Source: Branchiostoma floridae
Lineage: Eukaryota > Chordata > Leptocardii > Amphioxiformes > Branchiostomatidae
Length of the DNA stretch: 38,440 bases
NCBI RefSeq assembly: GCF_000003815.2
Contig: NC_049984.1
Location: 7,059,009-7,097,448, forward strand
Direction: 5' to 3'
The number at the start of each line of letters is the position of its first letter. Position 1 is the stretch's first letter. The notes under the pieces are model-generated. The model did no database searches. It was not told the DNA's origin and saw only the letters and a list, made by a program, of their open reading frames with translations. The translations under genes and the position numbers were made by a program. This document shows, piece after piece, positions 33,071-38,440 of the stretch.

Positions 33071-33285
33071 CTGGAACAAGAAAATGGTATAATCTGAATT
33101 GTTTTTCCATTAAAAGAATTCCATGTTGCAGAATAAGGGGTTCCTTAAGATAGATACCTTTTATAATGTCATGGAATGTGCTTAAAATGACAGGTGCAAG
33201 TCATGACTGCACTGCTTAGACTAGAGGTTAATGATTATCTGTATGTTTATGCAATTTCAGACACTTATCGTAAATGCATCCTAGA

Positions 33286-33643
33286 NNNNNNNNNNNNNNN
33301 NNNNNNNNNNNNNNNNNNNNNNNNNNNNNNNNNNNNNNNNNNNNNNNNNNNNNNNNNNNNNNNNNNNNNNNNNNNNNNNNNNNNNNNNNNNNNNNNNNNN
33401 NNNNNNNNNNNNNNNNNNNNNNNNNNNNNNNNNNNNNNNNNNNNNNNNNNNNNNNNNNNNNNNNNNNNNNNNNNNNNNNNNNNNNNNNNNNNNNNNNNNN
33501 NNNNNNNNNNNNNNNNNNNNNNNNNNNNNNNNNNNNNNNNNNNNNNNNNNNNNNNNNNNNNNNNNNNNNNNNNNNNNNNNNNNNNNNNNNNNNNNNNNNN
33601 NNNNNNNNNNNNNNNNNNNNNNNNNNNNNNNNNNNNNNNNNNN
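33286..33643. other. Assembly gap, 358 N
   Basis: Non-round length. It probably hides the first exon of the SMIM13 homologue. Confidence 1.
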
Positions 33644-34263
33644 AAACATGCGACAGAGTGTGGATGGGGGGCAGTGCGGACAAGGGAAAATCTCCAACGC
33701 TTTTGTCTTCTGTCGCTTTGCACGATTCATTCAAAGTCAGAAGTTTCCTGAATATACGTCTCTACATTTGCAGCCTTTTCATTTGAATACGCCGTGCGTT
33801 TACACAATAAAAATGCAACAAAGCCCAACGCTCCCCGAAGAAATGAAATCGTTAACAGGGGTCAACTTGGCGGTCGAAGGTCAAAGAGTCTGTAGAATAG
33901 TCGATTGATCATTGAGGGAGGCATCTTTCTTGGTACAAGTACATATAACCTATTATTTATATACCAACCGAGGCTATAATAAGAATATATGTTATACAAT
34001 TCAATCTTAAAAGTGAATAGAAAAACAACAATTCGAGAAACACATTTGCTCATCTATAATCCAACCTCCCTTCAAAAATAGTGGTATCTACCACAATTGC
34101 AACATGGTGTGACGAAAGTTGTGAATTCATTGCACGAGTACACGTTGTGTCATTTCTATGTATAGATGTTACCCAGGTTGTCTATATAACAGGTAACTTC
34201 ATATAACAGCCTACAGAAAAAACTTCCCACTTTTCACCTTGGTGAGGAATCTGAGAAGCGAAG
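33644..34263. promoter_or_regulatory. Spacer between divergent SMIM13 and CDC123
   Basis: Contains the CDC123 5' UTR and probably promoters for both directions, inferred from the head-to-head layout only. No TATA box or named factor site can be claimed. No supported coding exon was found on either strand. Confidence 0.35.
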
Positions 34264-34428
34264 ATGAAGAAGAGACAGGTGCTGAACTGTATCTTCTCGG
34301 CTTGGTACCCGCGGTTCGAACACCTGACGTTCCCTAGCGTGGTCCTCCCGCTGCCGGCACAGTTCGTCAGCTATCTACTCGCCGATGGGATCGTCCTACC
34401 CAACAGTGGCAAGGGAAAGAGCCAAAAG
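34264..34428 (+). CDS. CDC123 exon 1
   Basis: 55 codons from MKKRQVLNC to KSQK, phase 0, donor GTACTT. The main frame continues into the intron to a TAG and is not used beyond 34428. Confidence 0.9.
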
Positions 34429-36838
34429 GTACTTAGGGAATCGAACCCAGAATCGTTGGATTCTTAGCTTTACCACAAGGACTGATAATTGCCTTCTGAA
34501 TCCGTGAAACGATTGCGTGTCTCCTCGTCTTATAAACAGCATTGTTGTATTAACACTATGCTGACATTACATCAGTATCACTCAAAATGATACTGTAGTC
34601 TACTCTGTAGTATAGTGTGTTACACGTGTAAGCACTTACATGCATAACAATTACTGAAAATTTGGCATTTAGTTGTCCTTTAATACCTTACCTTACTTGC
34701 TAATAGTAATAGGCACAACAACACTGATGCCTTTATTCCAGTATGGATGTGAACCTGCCAAATTTAGTGGTTAAAATTCTGGTGAATTTAAGATCTTGTT
34801 CAATCACTGACACAAGGTAGTCAAAATTATGCTACAGTGTACCTGGAACATTGGACCGTTTTCAAAATCTATCTACTAGTAGTTGCTTGAGTATTAGTTC
34901 CTTATCTCAACACCTAGATCCCTGGCCCTCATTGATGTACCAAACCTGCTGTTGTCAATCTAAATCCTAATGTACTGATGTATCATGTTTGATTTCCTAC
35001 AGTCCAGTTACAAGGCCCATCCTGATGATGACTCTGATGTAGAGGATCCCGATTGGTCAGATGAGGAGGAGGATGCTCCGACAGAGGCACCAGAGTTTCC
35101 TGAGTTGGAAGCTCAGATCAAACAAGCTATCGCTCATCTTGGTGGAAAGGTATCAAGAAGAGAAACTTGTCTATTGTGTGATACATGTATATCGTCCAGT
35201 GGCATAGCGAAAAANNNNNNNNNNNNNNNNNNNNNNNNNNNNNNNNNNNNNNNNNNNNNNNNNNNNNNNNNNNNNNNNNNNNNNNNNNNNNNNNNNNNNN
35301 NNNNNNNNNNNNNNATGCCACTGGGCGATATACATGTATCATACCACTTCTGTACAAGTTGAAAGGTCATGGTGACTCATTATTCTGTCATGGTGACAGA
35401 ACATGTCTACAGATAGTTCAAATTCTGTTGATCCAAACTACAATCGTTGAATGCTGCTGAACATGGCATTTTACAGGTTGCATTGATTCTTTTAGTAGGG
35501 AATGAAAGGTCTATGGTCCTGTGTATGTGGCGTGGCAGCTTTCAGGCATTACATTGAATGAGTTGAAATACTAAAGAGCCCAATACACCTATCAAACACT
35601 AGGGATGACCAGTTGTGCTTTGCAGAAAATACAAGCTGTAGTAGTGCAATCAGCTACGTAAAAAAAGCTTTACCCAATCAAGGGGTTTACAATGATCCTC
35701 AATTGAGCTGACTGCCTCATGTGTCGGACGACACGGGAGCCCCTAAGTCTAAGTCTCAATTGGTAAAGCAATTTATTTTACCTTTTTCTTACCATGTGTT
35801 TTCCTCAGGTTTTCCCCAAGCTGAACTGGAGTGCCCCTAAAGATGCATCATGGATTGCCTTGAACAACAGTCTGCAGTGTACCTGTCCTGAAGATGTCTA
35901 CTTACTACTGAAGAGTTCCGACTTTGTCACTCATGACCTCACACAACCATTTGACAGGTAAACACAGTAAGATATGTTGCCTAGTAGTCCTTTACATTTG
36001 AAGCTTTTTAGATTCTTTATGTAATTGCAGTGAGTACAATGACAATGTATTTTAGGTTTAACAAGCTCCAACAGCAATGCTTATGCAGTAAACCTGTTAA
36101 CTAGAAGACAGGGAACACAAAGCACTGAAATCTTGTAACATTAGATGTTGGGAAACTGATTGGGGAAAACTAGCTTGTTTTCTACAAAAGAAAGAGGCTT
36201 AAAGCATGTTAAGGGAATGAAATATTTCAAGCAAACCCTACTTTTTGTTGCCAACAGGTGCGAAGATGAGGACACAGATGTCAGTGTTCACTATGAACTC
36301 GTCCTACGCAGGTGGACCAATGTTCACCCAGGTATGGAGTTCAGGTGTTTTGTCAAGAACGACCAGCTCATTGCCATCAGCCAACGACATCATTCCAGCT
36401 TCTTCCAATACATCCACGACCAACATGACGGCATCCAAGCAGACATTGTAGACTTCTATCACACAGACATTGAAAAGAAGTTCCCAGATTCTAATTATGT
36501 ATTTGATGTGTATAGGAAAAAGGCTGGAAAGTTAATGCTTGTGGACTTCAACCCATTTTGTGAAGTTACAGACCCGCTACTGTTCACATGGGAAGAGCTC
36601 ACGTCAGGTGAACCCTAGAGGGGTCAAACTCCATAGAGGGGGAAGGGGTGCAGAAGGGGTGATCATCTCGGTACATAAGAGTGAGATGGGAGTACAGCCC
36701 AACCCTCTGCACAGCTATCGAGTACCAGAGGATATAGCACATCTAACCAGTGGGGAGGATGCATACAAGCTGATAGACTTCCTACAGATGAAGTGTCAAT
36801 CACAGGAGGGGGAGGAGTCATCAGAGATGGAAACATGA
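34264..36838 (+). CDS. CDC123 homologue (eIF2 assembly factor)
   Basis: Exons 34264-34428, 35003-35149, 35809-35957 and 36258 onward give a protein closely matching CDC123, an ATP-grasp-fold cytosolic protein that helps join the eIF2 subunits through the gamma subunit. Landmarks: N-terminal [20 protein letters not shown]; an acidic [17 protein letters not shown] segment; [44 protein letters not shown]; and [20 protein letters not shown], which holds the Asp/Asn of the ATP-metal site. An in-frame TGA at 34252-34254 supports the start. The main frame stops at 36616-36618, yet the conserved C-terminus ([20 protein letters not shown]) lies in the next frame to 36838. A 46-base intron (36608-36653) would give 331 residues, against about 336 in human; a 1-base indel is the alternative. 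Confidence 0.92.
34429..35002 (+). other. CDC123 intron 1
   Basis: 574 bp, GTACTT to TCCTACAG, AT-rich, with no repeat recognised. Confidence 0.85.
35003..35149 (+). CDS. CDC123 exon 2 (acidic region)
   Basis: 49 codons, phase 0. It encodes the acidic Asp/Glu-rich stretch containing WSDEEED, then APEFPELE and the [11 protein letters not shown] helix, matching the order in other CDC123 proteins. Donor GTATCA. Confidence 0.9.
35180..35340. repeat. Inverted repeat around a 100-N gap, CDC123 intron 2
   Basis: The 26-bp arm GATACATGTATATCGTCCAG through GTGGCAT (35180-35205) is mirrored with one difference at 35315-35340. The gap (35215-35314) sits between them, so the missing sequence is probably the interior of a palindromic element. 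Confidence 0.8.
35215..35314. other. Assembly gap, 100 N
   Basis: Unsized gap within intron 2 of the CDC123 homologue. Confidence 1.
35809..35957 (+). CDS. CDC123 exon 3
   Basis: 49 codons plus two bases (phase 2), from [10 protein letters not shown] to LTQPFD and a split arginine codon. Acceptor TTCCTCAG, donor GTAAAC. Confidence 0.9.
36258..36607 (+). CDS. CDC123 exon 4 (ATP-grasp core)
   Basis: Acceptor GCCAACAG. It encodes CEDED through TWEELTS and contains [11 protein letters not shown] and the DFNPF metal/ATP-site motif. It ends at a possible donor CAG|GTGAAC; read straight on, the frame reaches TAG at 36616-36618. Confidence 0.85.
36654..36838 (+). CDS. CDC123 C-terminal segment in shifted frame
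   Basis: Encodes [20 protein letters not shown] and [14 protein letters not shown], conserved at the CDC123 C-terminus, then an acidic end and TGA at 36836-36838. The start of this segment is uncertain: after a possible 46-base intron (acceptor GGTGCAG), or continuous with exon 4 through an indel. Confidence 0.75.
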
Positions 36839-37031
36839 CAATACAGAGTGTAGGAAGTGTAGCATGGGCTCCAGGCTTGTCAGCTTTGGTTTGCTCCTAA
36901 CTAGGGTTGCCACTCCATTATGTAAGGACTGTTAGAAGCGGACCGAAGCTTACAATGGTGGACTCCAGCCTACAGGAAATAAGGGTACCAAGAAGGAATA
37001 TAATCATTGGAATCTGTTTTATTCCTATCAC
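36839..37031 (+). other. CDC123 3' UTR (start)
   Basis: Directly follows the stop. Candidate poly(A) signals AATAAA appear only at 37630-37635 and 38094-38099, beyond the hAT MITE. If either is used, the MITE is part of the 3' UTR. Confidence 0.5.
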
Positions 37032-37470
37032 TAGGGCTGGGTACCGGTACAGAAAATTCAGGTCCAGGTCCGGTTCAGGTCCAGAGGATCAGGTCCAGGT
37101 CCGGACCTGAACCTGGACCTGATTCAGTATAACTCACACCAATGGTCCATTTCACTACAAAGAAATCTGTTTGGTGGAGTACTAGTATTAGACTTACACT
37201 GGCCTGTTAAAATCCTACAACGTTATCTGCGCATGTACGATTTACTGTAAAACTTGGTAAAAATGACTATAAACTCTACTCTACTCCACTCTTGTTATTT
37301 TCTTCCACCTGCAAACGCCAAAAAGTGTGAATGCCTGATCAAATAATATGTTAATTTTCTAATCGGTCCAACATCCGGTCCAACTAATTTTTTCAGGTCC
37401 GGTTTTTCTGGACCGGTCCAATAAGAAAAACCGGTTTTGTACCGGTACGCTGTACCGATACCCAGCCCTA
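37032..37470. mobile_element. hAT-type MITE, copy 2
   Basis: 439 bp with the same TAGGGCTGGGTACCGGTACA start and CCCAGCCCTA end as copy 1. Perfect 8-bp target duplications CCTATCAC lie at 37024-37031 and 37471-37478. It is highly similar to 27360-27791 along its whole length and in the same orientation. Different target duplications show two independent insertions rather than a segmental duplication. Confidence 0.92.
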
Positions 37471-37478
37471 CCTATCAC

Positions 37479-38440
37479 AATTTACATCAGAAAGAAATAC
37501 ATCTTAGTGTGGGGGCTGGCCTTCTTTTTTTTATGAGTGACTTTGAGTTGTATGTATTAGAATATAAAAAAGGTATGCATATCAGATATACATATACATG
37601 TACCTGTTGATAATGAACACTGAACGAATAATAAAGGATATTAATGCTGAAGGCCCAGCAGAAGCTACTTGCCTGTCAACTGCAGTCCACTTAATTTTGC
37701 ATGTTTTCTCTCATGACTAAATGATTAACAGGATAAATGAAACTGTACATCATAAGACGAATTTCCAACTTCCGCTGTTGTGAGAATATAGCAATATAGA
37801 AATTAAGTGCAAAGGTAAGCTTTGATAATATTACAATTGTATTGTATTTGCAATGGAAACTTTGAGACATGTTTTAAGTTCCAGATTCTATCATGTCTAT
37901 GATACAGGACTGGTGCACATGCTAGGTTCTGGTCCTGTGTGTTATGGATGTGCAGTATAACACCCCACAGCAGAATACATGTACTTGTTGACCTGTTTTC
38001 TCCAAAGATGTGACGTTTGCTTGACATGTACATTTTGTACTTGAAGTAAACGAAGTTTGAGATATGCTTAGATTCATTTTATAATTAATGTGTAATAAAT
38101 CAATTTAAACAGCAGTTGTCGACAGTTTGGGAATGACGGGATATCAGTTATAACACATGTATTATGAATGCCATCATATCTACAGTTACTGTATTTGTTT
38201 GTGTATATTTATCTACATTTGCCCAGTTCTCATAACAGTACTGTATTAAAAAGCCCTTTGACAGTTGCGATGCATTTGAATAAATTAGTATAATAATTAC
38301 CCCACTCTATAACTGTCTCAACTCTTTTAATCTTACTTGGGAATAATTCTACATTAATTCTTTTTATTTACAGTTGCATCATTGCAGCCACTCTAGTGCT
38401 TTATTCTTTAAATTATATGCATAAACAGACATGAAAAGTG
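37479..38440. other. Downstream DNA, no further gene recognised
   Basis: AT-rich sequence with candidate poly(A) signals noted for CDC123. The minus-strand frame at 37803-38033 has no recognisable features. Confidence 0.45.

Overview
The window is animal nuclear DNA, most likely from a lancelet (amphioxus, Branchiostoma). It holds intron-split genes with GT-AG borders, vertebrate-like protein families in compact form, and a dense load of short DNA transposons, foldback elements and tRNA-derived SINEs. There are six runs of N; four are exactly 100 N, the usual mark of an unsized scaffold gap. The species call is inference from the protein families and repeat landscape.

Three genes can be supported. 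(1) Plus strand, 9919-19134: a complete rhodopsin-class GPCR in six coding exons, 388 residues, closest by eye to kisspeptin receptors (KISS1R/GPR54), with a last exon of three codons plus stop. (2) Minus strand, 32901-33070: the last coding exon of a SMIM13 homologue; its first exon is not visible and probably lies in the N gap at 33286-33643. (3) Plus strand, 34264-36838: a CDC123 homologue (eIF2 assembly factor). Its reading frame is broken near 36608, by a very short intron, a real indel or a sequence error. SMIM13 and CDC123 lie head to head, about 1.2 kb apart. Nothing suggests that the three genes share a pathway.

Layout. 1-9900: no protein gene recognised; two SINEs (411-762, 6416-6860), foldbacks, a microsatellite, retroelement remnants and a composite long-inverted-repeat element (6026-7516). 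9919-19134: the GPCR, with a degenerate minisatellite, foldbacks and a MITE in its introns. 19135-31850: repeat-rich intergenic DNA with a deleted mariner (21064-21636), hAT-like MITEs, a stack of nested elements (25527-26469), an inverted decayed copy of GPCR exon 2 (28102-28211), and a 1.2 kb element with 200-bp terminal inverted repeats carrying a RecQ-helicase fragment (30118-31338). 31850-38440: SMIM13 and CDC123, with a hAT MITE just past CDC123 that is a sister of the one at 27360.

I see no bacterial-type system, CRISPR array, virus or biosynthetic cluster. The most unusual content is the transposon architecture, the RecQ fragment between long inverted repeats, and the stray receptor exon.
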